Assembly: GCA_002010665.1 (NCBI GenBank)
Contig: MTON01000005.1
Location: forward strand, 156,613 to 220,612
Direction: 5' to 3'
Length of the DNA: 64,000 nucleotides
Source of the DNA: Candidatus Aminicenantes bacterium JdFR-78
Lineage (GTDB): Bacteria; Acidobacteriota; Aminicenantia; JdFR-78
Shown in pieces: positions 28,726 through 36,780 of the stretch. A program made the position numbers and the translations under genes. How positions within the stretch are numbered: the first letter of the stretch is position 1; each line of letters starts with the position of its first letter. The notes beneath the pieces were generated by a model. It was not told the DNA's origin and searched no databases. It worked only from the letters and a program-made list of their open reading frames with translations.

Positions 28726-29940
28726 ATGTTTCGCAGGACAATATTAATTTTCTTAATATTAATTTTAATTCCAGGCATTTTAAAATCACAATGCGTAATT
28801 GGGCAATATGAAGATGAGGCCCCATTTAGAACTTGGAATATTTTTGGAGTTTATGATGCTCGTTCAACTGGGATGGGAGAGTCCTTATTCGGACTTATAG
28901 AGGAACCTCTTGGATTACTTTTACAGCAGAATAAACTTTTTTCCTTTAGTTTGAGCTTTATAAGCACAAAAGCAGAATTCTTTAAATATTCATTTATAAA
29001 CACAAGTGATATTTATTTCCCTCGGAACTTGAAAGCTTCATATATTGGTATGGATTTTGCCTATGGATTAATCAAATTTAAAGACTGGTTTTTTGGATTA
29101 AGTTTTACTCAGCCAGAGACTTATTTTAGACCTGCTGTTGAGGTAAATTACTCTTATAAAGGAAAGACTTATAGAACAATAAAAGCAAACTTTGAAGGTT
29201 ATTTGAATAGTTTGAATTTTTCAATTGGCAGAAGAATTGGTGAACTTATTACTGTCGGAATAGGAATTCATTATGTTTACGGTGAAATAACAAGAAAAAT
29301 TGAAGATGATTATATTTATTATCAAGTAATTACAACTGATAATAGAAGTCAAAAAATAAGTGGATATTATTTCAGTTTAATTATACTTGCCAATCCAAGC
29401 TCAAGATTTAAATTGGTTGTAAATTTCAGGAGCCCCTATACCAGGTATTTAGATAGCGAGAGCTCTTTAAGATATTATTCTTCCAGAAAGCAAATTGAAA
29501 TACGAATTAATGGAAATGCTCGAGATGAAATTAAGATTCCTTTAACTGTGGGAAGTGGAATTCTATATGAAATAGAGGAGGATTTACTCTTAAGTGCAAA
29601 TATTATATTTTTTAATTGGTCAAATTATAGAGTAACTTATTTTGATGAAGAGAGAAAAAGAGAATTTAAAAACACAATAAAAATTGGTATTGGACTTGAA
29701 TATTTAACTCATTTAAAAATAAAAAATTATTTATTTTCCATTCCTATAAGAACAGGATACATTTATGACCCTCAGCCGATGAAGAATCCAAATTCATATT
29801 ATAATTATGTCACCATGGGATGGGGCATTTATTATAAAAAAGTTGGTGTAGATTTTGGTTTAATGTTCGGGAAAGAAAATGGTTCTGGTAATTCTCTTCA
29901 CGCTTCTAAACTTATTTGTAATTTAAATTTTCAATTGTAA
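28726..29940 (+). CDS. Predicted outer-membrane beta-barrel protein
   Basis: 404 residues with a clear signal peptide (about 1-22). The mature part has many alternating hydrophobic/aromatic strands ending in a short C-terminal strand that finishes NLNFQL, as expected of a barrel. VYDARSTGMGESLFGLIEE near the N-terminus resembles the opening of FadL-like and PorV-like proteins, but the rest is not recognised. AGAGGGG Shine-Dalgarno before the ATG. Possibly co-transcribed with uppP upstream and the peptidase downstream. Function unknown; barrel topology moderately supported. Confidence 0.65.
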   Translation: MFRRTILIFLILILIPGILKSQCVIGQYEDEAPFRTWNIFGVYDARSTGMGESLFGLIEEPLGLLLQQNKLFSFSLSFISTKAEFFKYSFINTSDIYFPRNLKASYIGMDFAYGLIKFKDWFFGLSFTQPETYFRPAVEVNYSYKGKTYRTIKANFEGYLNSLNFSIGRRIGELITVGIGIHYVYGEITRKIEDDYIYYQVITTDNRSQKISGYYFSLIILANPSSRFKLVVNFRSPYTRYLDSESSLRYYSSRKQIEIRINGNARDEIKIPLTVGSGILYEIEEDLLLSANIIFFNWSNYRVTYFDEERKREFKNTIKIGIGLEYLTHLKIKNYLFSIPIRTGYIYDPQPMKNPNSYYNYVTMGWGIYYKKVGVDFGLMFGKENGSGNSLHASKLICNLNFQL

Positions 29941-29954
29941 AGAGGGAGTAAGGG

Positions 29955-31148
29955 ATGAGAAAGTTTTTAACAATTATAATCATTGTTTGCGTTATTAATT
30001 TAATTAATTTATTTGCTCAGGCTCCCGAGGATTTTTATATCATCCGAATGGATGAATCTACACTAAGAAGTTTAATAACAAAAGGAAAAGTTGATATATT
30101 AATGAAGAAAAATGGTAAATATTATTTGCTCGTTGATAGAACAGAAGTTCGACGGTTTCTTAGAAAAGGTCTAAGATTTGAATTTGCTGAAAATGAGTTG
30201 CTTCCTCCTGTTTCTAAACATGGCTTAAATGGTGCATATCATTCCTATTCTGAATTAGAAAGAGATTTAATTGATCTTGAAAAATCTTACCCTGAAATTG
30301 CAAAGGTATTTGATATTGGAGATTCCTGGGAGAACAGAAATATTTATGCGATTAAAATAAGTGATAATGTGGAATATGATGAAGATGAGGCAGAGGTCTT
30401 TTTTGTAGGATGCCATCATGCCAGGGAATGGATATCTGTTGAGATTCCCTATTTATTAGCTCATTATCTTCTTTTGAATTACACTCAAGATTCAAAAATT
30501 AAATGGATTGTGGATAATAGTGAAATCTGGATTGTCCCTATGCTGAATCCAGATGGTCTTGAATATTCAATCACAACATTTCGTTATTGGAGAAAAAATA
30601 GAAGGGATAATGGGAATGGAAGTTATGGAGTTGATTTAAATAGAAATTATGGGTATATGTGGGGATACGATAATATCGGCTCCAGTCCAAATACATTTTC
30701 TCAGACTTACAGAGGTCCTTATCCTTTCTCCGAGCCAGAGACTCAGGCAATAAAAAATCTTTTTGAGCAAAAAAATTTTAAGGTTGCAGTAAGTTATCAT
30801 AGTTATTCCCAGATAATTTTATATCCTTGGGGCTACAAGAAAGAGCCTTCTCCATTAAATGACTTACTAGAAGAATTAAGTAGTAAAATGTCAGAACTCA
30901 TTTATCAGGTCAAAGGCAATTTATATGAGTTTGGACAGGGAGGAAGTTTTCTTTATCTCACAAATGGTGATGCAACAGACTGGTTTTTAGGAACTTTTAA
31001 TATTCCAGCATTTACAATAGAATTACCTCCGGTTGATTTCATTTCAGGAGGCTTTTTTAATTCTGAGGAAGATATAATTCCAATTTTTGAGGAGAATTTA
31101 CCAGCTGCACTCTATTTAATCGAATGGGCAATAATAACAAATAATTGA
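29955..31148 (+). CDS. Secreted M14 zinc carboxypeptidase
   Basis: 397 residues with a signal peptide (about 1-21). Catalytic domain from about residue 95: zinc ligands in HHAREW (His and Glu, about 155), third His in SYHSYSQ (about 280), substrate-binding DLNRNYGYMWG and catalytic Glu in FTIELPP (about 355). It removes C-terminal residues from peptides outside the cytoplasm. A propeptide-like region (about 22-90) precedes the catalytic domain, as in carboxypeptidases A/T. GAGGGAG upstream of the ATG; 14 nt after the barrel gene. Confidence 0.93.
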   Translation: MRKFLTIIIIVCVINLINLFAQAPEDFYIIRMDESTLRSLITKGKVDILMKKNGKYYLLVDRTEVRRFLRKGLRFEFAENELLPPVSKHGLNGAYHSYSELERDLIDLEKSYPEIAKVFDIGDSWENRNIYAIKISDNVEYDEDEAEVFFVGCHHAREWISVEIPYLLAHYLLLNYTQDSKIKWIVDNSEIWIVPMLNPDGLEYSITTFRYWRKNRRDNGNGSYGVDLNRNYGYMWGYDNIGSSPNTFSQTYRGPYPFSEPETQAIKNLFEQKNFKVAVSYHSYSQIILYPWGYKKEPSPLNDLLEELSSKMSELIYQVKGNLYEFGQGGSFLYLTNGDATDWFLGTFNIPAFTIELPPVDFISGGFFNSEEDIIPIFEENLPAALYLIEWAIITNN

Positions 31149-31163
31149 TTTTTGAAATCAATT
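31143..31163. terminator. AT-rich hairpin between convergent genes
   Basis: AATTGATTT and AAATCAATT pair around a TTG loop (9-bp stem, all but two pairs A-T), overlapping the peptidase stop. It sits between convergent genes and could act in both directions, but the stem is weak and the T-tract short. Confidence 0.3.
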
Positions 31164-31194
31164 TAATAGGTGGAAATTACCAATAATTAATTGA

Positions 31195-31698
31195 TTATTT
31201 CTTCTCTCTGAGAAACTTAAAAGTAAGCCAGAATCCATATAGAAGGATAGGTGTAGCTATTATAAAATTAATTATTGAAATCTGAGCAGGACTTAGATTA
31301 GATATTATGAGATTTAATTGAGAAATAAATTTCTTTATTTTTTCGCTTTGCGAAAATATAACTAAAGAAAAAGGCATTAAAATTAGAGGAATGAGAAATC
31401 CGAAAATTATCCATGAAAGTGAATTTTTATCCAACAAAAAGGTCTTAAAAATAGGAAATTTTTTGGGAAAAACATCTGATTTTTTGTAAATTTGAGTCAG
31501 GACTTTTTCTTTAAAATGTGGCGAAATTTCGTATTCTGCAATATTTTTGAAGACTTCTTTAATTTCATACTCAATCTTCAGTTCCCTCCTGCATTTTGGA
31601 CATCTTTTTATGTGTTCCTCAACCAATTTCTTTTTTTTAGGAGCAATTTTATTTATAAGATAATCATTTAAGAATTTAGAAAATTCTTTACAATTCAT
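31195..31698 (-). CDS. Zinc-finger anti-sigma factor
   Basis: 167 residues. N-terminal zf-HC2-type domain with the pattern HIKRCPKC (His-x3-Cys-x2-Cys) near residue 30, typical of ZAS anti-sigma factors. Two hydrophobic helices (about 93-116 and 140-162) place it in the inner membrane. It overlaps the ECF sigma gene by 11 nt, so it very likely binds and controls that sigma factor. The signal it responds to is unknown; no sizeable periplasmic domain is seen, only a loop of about 25 residues. Confidence 0.85.
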   Translation of the reverse strand: MNCKEFSKFLNDYLINKIAPKKKKLVEEHIKRCPKCRRELKIEYEIKEVFKNIAEYEISPHFKEKVLTQIYKKSDVFPKKFPIFKTFLLDKNSLSWIIFGFLIPLILMPFSLVIFSQSEKIKKFISQLNLIISNLSPAQISIINFIIATPILLYGFWLTFKFLREKK

Positions 31699-32239
31699 TT
31701 TTTTCCTCCAAAATCTTTTGTTTTAAAAGCTTTTTAGCACGATGTAGATAAGTTTTTACAGTTCCAACCGGTATTTTCAGCGCTTCAGCTATTTCATAAT
31801 AAGTTAATTCCTGCCAATAGTAAAAAATAATGACTATTCTGTAATTTATTGGCAATGTATGTAAAATTTTTCTTATTCTTTTTTCAAGTTCAATTTTATT
31901 AACTTTCTCATGAATATAAGAATGAAAATTATTTAAAGAGAATTCCATTTTTTCATTATTAAAAATATGAAAAGCCTTCTTGGATTTCTTAATTTCAGCC
32001 ATACAAACATTATAAGTAATCCTGTAAATCCAGGTCGATAGTTTGGACTTTCCTCTAAAATAAGGGATTCCTTTAAAAATTCTAAGAAAAACTTCCTGTG
32101 CTAAATCCTCGGTTGCACTTGGATCACCAATTATTAAATTTATTAATCCAAAAATTTTATTTTGATATTTCTCAATTAATAATTCAAAAGCCTTTTTATC
32201 TTTTTTCTTTAATTTTTTGATAAGTTCTTTTTCCTGCAC
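31688..32239 (-). CDS. ECF RNA polymerase sigma factor
   Basis: 183 residues from a GTG at 32239: region 2 (about 10-80, DLAQEVFLRIFKGIPYFRG and STWIYRITYNVC) and region 4 (about 120-175, YYWQELTYYEIAEALKIPVG). An upstream TTG at 32278 is open, but it coincides with the -35 box of the promoter, and the GTG start gives the usual ECF N-terminus. The GTG lies 10 nt after the -10 box without a Shine-Dalgarno sequence. Paired with the anti-sigma gene downstream and divergent from a membrane-protein gene with a matching promoter. Confidence 0.9.
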   Translation of the reverse strand: MQEKELIKKLKKKDKKAFELLIEKYQNKIFGLINLIIGDPSATEDLAQEVFLRIFKGIPYFRGKSKLSTWIYRITYNVCMAEIKKSKKAFHIFNNEKMEFSLNNFHSYIHEKVNKIELEKRIRKILHTLPINYRIVIIFYYWQELTYYEIAEALKIPVGTVKTYLHRAKKLLKQKILEEKNEL

Positions 32240-32249
32240 TTTATTTTTT

Positions 32250-32278
32250 AGATTAATAAAAAGATAGTTTTGTTTCAA
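32250..32278 (-). promoter_or_regulatory. ECF sigma gene promoter (TTGAAAC-N16-TAATC)
   Basis: Minus strand: TTGAAAC (32278-32272), 16 bp, TAATCT (32255-32250), then 10 nt to the GTG. Mirror image of the promoter on the other side of the intergenic gap. Possible autoregulated promoter; the motif assignment to this sigma factor is inference. Confidence 0.55.
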
Positions 32279-32289
32279 ATTTAAAAATT

Positions 32290-32318
32290 TTGAAACATTT
32301 TAGTTCGAATTTTAATCA
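32290..32318 (+). promoter_or_regulatory. Divergent promoter of the DUF6249-like gene (TTGAAAC-N16-TAATC)
   Basis: TTGAAAC (32290-32296), 16 bp, TAATCA (32313-32318). The two -35 elements form the inverted repeat at 32272-32296, GTTTCAAA and TTTGAAAC around 9 bp. Leader to the ATG at 32362 is about 37 nt. Confidence 0.5.
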
Positions 32319-32361
32319 AATTAGAGTGAGATTAATTTAACTAACTAAAAGGAGGTAAAAA

Positions 32362-32718
32362 ATGTATTGGGTGTTCACAGTTCCAGTAATTGGAATAATT
32401 GCAGGATGTCTTATTGCTATTTTCGCAATGTATTTTAAATATAAGGAAAGGAAGCTTAAACAAGCTGAAAGATTAGCAGCTATTGAGAAAGGTGTATCGA
32501 TTCCCCCTGAACTTGAAGAAGAGAAACCAATCGAGGAAAGGAAAAGAGGATTATTAACAGCGGGGTTAATAACTCTTTTTACCGGAATAGGTGTTTTCGC
32601 TTCCTTCTACTTCCTCTCAGGATTTAAAGTTGCATCCCTTGGATTCATTCCATTCGCAATTGGAATAGGAATGGTTTTAAGCTCACTATTAATGAAGGAA
32701 AAAAAGGAAGATAAATAA
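32362..32718 (+). CDS. DUF6249-like inner-membrane protein
   Basis: 118 residues. Three hydrophobic helices (about 5-25, 66-84 and 90-110). Between the first two is a charged cytoplasmic segment containing RLAAIEKGVSIPPE, the recognisable core of DUF6249-type proteins, which are often found beside ECF sigma/anti-sigma genes. AAGGAGGT six nt before the ATG is a strong ribosome-binding site. It shares a mirrored promoter with the ECF sigma gene, so it may belong to that regulon. Function unknown. Confidence 0.7.
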   Translation: MYWVFTVPVIGIIAGCLIAIFAMYFKYKERKLKQAERLAAIEKGVSIPPELEEEKPIEERKRGLLTAGLITLFTGIGVFASFYFLSGFKVASLGFIPFAIGIGMVLSSLLMKEKKEDK

Positions 32719-32747
32719 ACTAAAATTTCTATAAAATCAATCAATTT

Positions 32748-32776
32748 TTGGAATTAATCTAATTATCAGTTAAAAT
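32748..32776 (+). promoter_or_regulatory. Promoter of queH-hypF-osmC, leaderless type
   Basis: TTGGAA (32748-32753), 17 bp, TAAAAT (32771-32776), 8 nt, then the queH ATG at 32785. No Shine-Dalgarno sequence. Confidence 0.6.
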
Positions 32777-32784
32777 ATAAAGTC

Positions 32785-33327
32785 ATGGAGAAGCCCAAAC
32801 TCTTAGTCCATGTATGCTGTGCGCCTGATGGCCTTTATGTAATTAAAATACTACAGGAGAATTATTATGTAAGTGGATATTTTTACAATCCAAATATTCA
32901 TCCCGAAGAAGAATATCATTTAAGATTGCAAGAGACAAAGAAAATAGCAGAAATTTTGAATTTTGATTTAATTGAAGGAGAATATGATTTAGAAAAGTGG
33001 TTTGAAATGATTAGGGGTTTTGAGAATGAACCTGAAAAAGGCAGAAGATGCGATATTTGTTATGCAATTAGACTGAATAGGACAGCAGAAATTGCTAAAA
33101 ATGAGAATTTTGATATTTTTACAACAACCTTGACTTTAAGTCCATGGAAAAAAGCCAAAAAAATTAATCAAATTGGAAGAATGCTTGGGAAGAAATATAA
33201 GATAACTTTTCTCGAAGCTGATTTTAAGAAGAAAGACGGTTTTAAAAAAAGTGTTGAACTGAGCAAAGAATTCAACCTTTATAGACAGAATTACTGTGGA
33301 TGCATTTACAGTCGTCGAAAAGGATAA
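32785..33327 (+). CDS. queH: Epoxyqueuosine reductase QueH
   Basis: 180 residues, QueH (former DUF208) family, which performs the last step of queuosine tRNA modification in bacteria lacking QueG. Conserved cysteine motifs: HVCCAPD near residue 9, RRCDICY near 87, and QNYCGC near 172; also TTTLTLSPWK. The paired cysteines bind an Fe-S cluster and a second metal in the characterised Thermotoga enzyme. No other queuosine genes are nearby. hypF follows after 3 nt. Confidence 0.94.
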   Translation: MEKPKLLVHVCCAPDGLYVIKILQENYYVSGYFYNPNIHPEEEYHLRLQETKKIAEILNFDLIEGEYDLEKWFEMIRGFENEPEKGRRCDICYAIRLNRTAEIAKNENFDIFTTTLTLSPWKKAKKINQIGRMLGKKYKITFLEADFKKKDGFKKSVELSKEFNLYRQNYCGCIYSRRKG

Positions 33328-33330
33328 ATT

Positions 33331-35619
33331 GTGAATTGTGAAATGAAAAAAAAGGAAGCAGTAAAAGTAACAGTATTTGGAGTGGTTCAAGGAGTCGGAT
33401 TTCGTCCATTTGTTTACCGTTTGGCAAAAAAACTGGAATTAAATGGGTGGGTAAAAAATTTTGGTCTCGGAGTTGAAATTTGGCTTGAAGACAGTAACTC
33501 GAAAAAATTTTCTAAATTTCTCGACCTTCTCGAAAAGAATAAGCCTCCTCTATCCCTTATTAAAGAAATAAAAGTTAAAAAGGTGAAGGCAGAGGGATTT
33601 AAAGATTTCATTATAAAAAAGAGTGAGCCGGGAGAAACCTTTGTTTTTATATCCCCGGATATATCAGTATGCGATGAATGCTTAAAAGAAATGCAAAACC
33701 CTCAGGATAGACGATATAGATATCCATTTATAAATTGCACAAATTGTGGCCCAAGATATACAATTGTAAAATCCCTTCCCTATGACAGAGATAAGACTAC
33801 AATGAAAGATTTCATAATGTGTCAGGAATGTAAAGAAGAATACAGTAATCCCCTTGATAGGCGTTATCATGCCCAACCAGTTGCATGTCCTATTTGTGGC
33901 CCTCATGTAGAATTAAAAGATGCAAGAACAGGAAGTAAGATTGAAAATCCAATTGAAAGTGCAGTTGCTCTTATAAAAAAGGGAAAAATCCTTGCAGTTA
34001 AGGGGTTAGGTGGATTTCATTTGATCTGTGATGCTTTTAATGAAAAAGCGGTTTTAAAGTTAAGAGAAATTAAGGAGAGGAAGACTAAGCCTTTTGCATT
34101 AATGGCCAAAAGCCTCGAAATAGCAGAAAGATTTGTAGAAGTTACACCTGAGGAGGGAAATTTTTTACTTTCACCACAGAGGCCAATTGTATTATTAAAA
34201 AAGAGGAAGGAAATTCCTAATATAGCTCCCTTTTTAAATGAATTTGGAATCATGCTTCCCTATACACCATTGCATTATTTATTAATGGAAGATTTAGACT
34301 TGATTGTGGCAACAAGTTCAAATAAGAAGGATGCTCCTATAATAAAAGAAGAAGGTGAAGGAGTTGAAGAACTGTGCGATTATGTTCTTACGCATAATAG
34401 ACCTATTTTTATGAGAGCAGATGATTCTGTAATGAAAGTGGTGAATAAGAATCCATTATTTATTAGAAGGGCAAGGGGATTTGTTCCTTATCCTCAGGAA
34501 GTTCCTTCAGAACTGAAAGTGTCCTCTAATTTGATTGCATTAGGAGGAGAATTAAAGGATACAATTTCAATATATAAAAATGGCTATATAGTCACAAGCC
34601 AGTTTCTCGGGGATCTAGATGAATATAAAAATTTTCAGTATTTTGAGGAAGCTCTTCAACACCTCACCCACTTATTTGAAGTTAAACCAGAAATAATTAT
34701 TTCTGACCTTCACCCCGATTTTCGAACCACAAGATTTGCTCAAAAAATGAATATACCCCATTTCCAAATACAACATCACTTCGCCCATTCCCTTGCACCA
34801 ATGATAGAACATGGAATTTCTCCCAAAGAAACCGTACTTGGAGTCTCCTTTGACGGATTTGGTTATGGTGATGATGGTAATGCATGGGGAGGTGAATTCT
34901 TGATATGCAATTATTCCAGCTATAAGAGATTTGCACATTTTGAGTATGTTCATCTACCAGGAGGAGATTTAGCTTCAAAACAGCCATGGAGGATGGCTTT
35001 AAGCTATTTATATGAATTATTTGGAGAGGACATTCCGAATTTAGATGTTTTTGCAGATATAGAAAAGAAAAAAATAAAAGCTGTGCTTTCCCAGATTAAA
35101 TATAAAATTAATGCACCTTTAACTTCTAGTTGCGGTCGACTATTTGACGCTATTTCATATCTGCTTGGAATAGCCCCCCTAGAAGTTGAATATGAGGCTG
35201 AAGCTCCAATGAGGCTTGAGGCAATTTCTTTTCCGGTAGAGAACGAATTTTATGAATTTAAATTGATTAATAAAAAACCTATTCAGATTTCTTTTTTACC
35301 TGTTGTAACATCTATTTTAAATGACTTAAAGAATAAAAAGGATGTCAGTCTTATAGCATCAAAATTTCATTCAACTATTGTTCAGGTAATAAAAGAAATT
35401 GCTATTTTTGCAAGGGGAAAATTCGGAATAAAAACTGTTTCCTTGAGCGGAGGGGTTTTTTTAAATAAAATAATATTGTCTTTATGTGAAAAGATTTTAG
35501 AAAGGGAGGGATTCAGAGTTATAAGATCAATTAATTACTCTCCTAATGATGAGTCCCTTTCTATTGGTCAAATTGCATATGGACTAATTAAATTAAAGGA
35601 GTTAAAAAATGAGCAATGA
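33331..35619 (+). CDS. hypF: Carbamoyltransferase HypF
   Basis: 762 residues, full length. Acylphosphatase domain (about 5-95, GVVQGVGFRPF), two zinc-finger motifs (CDEC/CTNC about 112-147, CQEC/CPIC about 162-190), YrdC-like domain (about 205-390) and the Kae1-like carbamoyltransferase (about 395-762, HHFAHSLAPMIEHG). It makes the cyanide ligand precursor of [NiFe]-hydrogenase with HypE. A GTG at 33331 with AAGG upstream, or an ATG at 33343, can be the start. None of hypABCDE or hydrogenase genes is adjacent, which is odd for hypF. Confidence 0.96.
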   Translation: MNCEMKKKEAVKVTVFGVVQGVGFRPFVYRLAKKLELNGWVKNFGLGVEIWLEDSNSKKFSKFLDLLEKNKPPLSLIKEIKVKKVKAEGFKDFIIKKSEPGETFVFISPDISVCDECLKEMQNPQDRRYRYPFINCTNCGPRYTIVKSLPYDRDKTTMKDFIMCQECKEEYSNPLDRRYHAQPVACPICGPHVELKDARTGSKIENPIESAVALIKKGKILAVKGLGGFHLICDAFNEKAVLKLREIKERKTKPFALMAKSLEIAERFVEVTPEEGNFLLSPQRPIVLLKKRKEIPNIAPFLNEFGIMLPYTPLHYLLMEDLDLIVATSSNKKDAPIIKEEGEGVEELCDYVLTHNRPIFMRADDSVMKVVNKNPLFIRRARGFVPYPQEVPSELKVSSNLIALGGELKDTISIYKNGYIVTSQFLGDLDEYKNFQYFEEALQHLTHLFEVKPEIIISDLHPDFRTTRFAQKMNIPHFQIQHHFAHSLAPMIEHGISPKETVLGVSFDGFGYGDDGNAWGGEFLICNYSSYKRFAHFEYVHLPGGDLASKQPWRMALSYLYELFGEDIPNLDVFADIEKKKIKAVLSQIKYKINAPLTSSCGRLFDAISYLLGIAPLEVEYEAEAPMRLEAISFPVENEFYEFKLINKKPIQISFLPVVTSILNDLKNKKDVSLIASKFHSTIVQVIKEIAIFARGKFGIKTVSLSGGVFLNKIILSLCEKILEREGFRVIRSINYSPNDESLSIGQIAYGLIKLKELKNEQ

Positions 35620-36031
35620 ATTAAAAGCTCAATTAACTTTGGTTAAAGGATTGCAATTTGTTGGAGCTGGTGGTTCCCATCATAGCGTGGTTCTTGACTC
35701 AGATTTTGAGGGTAATATACCTGCTGGAAATAAACCAATGGAATTGTTGCTCATTGCTCTCGGAGGCTGTACTGGAATGGATGTGATATCTATTCTCAGG
35801 AAAAAAAGGCAGGTAGTTAGATATTTTGCACTGGAAGTTAAAGGTTACAGGAGAGAAGAGCACCCCCGTATTTTTGAGAAAATAGAAATCAAGTATATTT
35901 TAAAAGGAGATAATCTTTCTGAAGAGGCTATTCAACGTGCAATTGAATTATCTCAGGAAAAATATTGTTCTGTATCTGCAATGCTTAAACCAGTTGCAAA
36001 GATTGAGACTTCCTATGAGATCTTGAAGTGA
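35609..36031 (+). CDS. OsmC family protein
   Basis: 140 residues, the OsmC/Ohr fold. Two conserved cysteines are seen: ALGGCTGMDV near residue 54 and KYCSVSAML near 118, the pair that reduces organic or fatty-acid hydroperoxides in characterised members. By sequence it is closer to the YhfA/OsmC-like branch than to Ohr. AAAGGAG before the ATG lies inside hypF, so it is translated from the same message. The convergent zinc-ribbon gene ends 2 nt away. Confidence 0.9.
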   Translation: MSNELKAQLTLVKGLQFVGAGGSHHSVVLDSDFEGNIPAGNKPMELLLIALGGCTGMDVISILRKKRQVVRYFALEVKGYRREEHPRIFEKIEIKYILKGDNLSEEAIQRAIELSQEKYCSVSAMLKPVAKIETSYEILK

Positions 36032-36033
36032 AG

Positions 36034-36738
36034 TCACTCTATTTTAAAAATAATTTTAAATCCTCCAAAGAGATAGGAGATAAAATTCAAAAGTAGAGAA
36101 AAAAGAATTCCTACTAATCCAATTAAAATAAAACCTGAAATTCCACCGATTAATCCGTAAATCAGACTCCCAGTTATACTACCATGAATATCTCTCAGGG
36201 AAGGAGGTAAAAAGGTGATATATTTGTAAAAGGAATTTATAGCACCAATGAAAGCACCTATTATTGCTCCTGTAATTAACCCAAATCCACAGAGAAAGGG
36301 CAAAGATGGACCAATTTTTAAATTTTTAAATTTTAAAATATAATTCTTTTCATCTTTTACAGATTTTCCGCATGCTGGGCAAAAATTGTAATTGTCCTTT
36401 AATGTATTACCGCAATTTACACATACATGTGTTTCTTCCTTTAATTTAGCACCACAAAATACACAGAAAATGGAATTTACATCATTTTCTTCTTCACAGG
36501 AATAGCATATTATTTTTCTATATACCTCATAAGGAGGAGCTGACTGAACCCATTTTTCACCGTCATAGTAATACCATTTTCCCGTTTGCAATCCAATCAT
36601 CCAGTATTTTCCCTCTTTATCCTTGATCATTAGGTTCTCTAATGCTTTTTTAAATTCCTCTTTACTTATTAACCCTCTTAAATATTGGTCCTTTAATTTT
36701 TGAAATTCTTCCTCAACCCTTTTAAATTCCTCAATCAT
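36034..36738 (-). CDS. Double zinc-ribbon membrane protein, unknown
   Basis: 234 residues. N-terminal amphipathic region with an SHOCT-like helix (LKDQYLRGLISKEEFKKAL) and WMIGLQTGKWYYYDGEKWV, then two zinc ribbons (CYSCEEEN..CVFC and CVNC..CPAC, about residues 78-130), then four hydrophobic helices with GAIIGAFIGA-type glycine repeats (about 150-228). The layout (short helical motif, ribbons, membrane domain) is seen in many uncharacterised bacterial membrane proteins. The ATG is 10 nt after a consensus TATAAT and lacks a Shine-Dalgarno sequence. Function not recognised. Confidence 0.7.
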   Translation of the reverse strand: MIEEFKRVEEEFQKLKDQYLRGLISKEEFKKALENLMIKDKEGKYWMIGLQTGKWYYYDGEKWVQSAPPYEVYRKIICYSCEEENDVNSIFCVFCGAKLKEETHVCVNCGNTLKDNYNFCPACGKSVKDEKNYILKFKNLKIGPSLPFLCGFGLITGAIIGAFIGAINSFYKYITFLPPSLRDIHGSITGSLIYGLIGGISGFILIGLVGILFSLLLNFISYLFGGFKIIFKIE

Positions 36739-36748
36739 GGTTGTTACT

Positions 36749-36776
36749 ATTATATCTTTTTTAAAATAAAATTCAA
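36749..36776 (-). promoter_or_regulatory. Promoter of the double zinc-ribbon gene, leaderless type
   Basis: Minus strand: TTGAAT (36776-36771), 16 bp, TATAAT (36754-36749), 10 nt, ATG at 36738. Confidence 0.65.
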
Positions 36777-36780
36777 TTCA

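Noticed and set aside
31143..31163. Strong bidirectional intrinsic terminator
   Set aside because: Stem is almost all A-T with a 3-nt loop and no clean T-tract, so it is listed only as a weak candidate.
32276..32278. TTG as start of the first ECF sigma factor
   Set aside because: It is part of the TTGAAAC -35 box. The GTG at 32239 gives a normal ECF N-terminus and the right distance to the -10 box.
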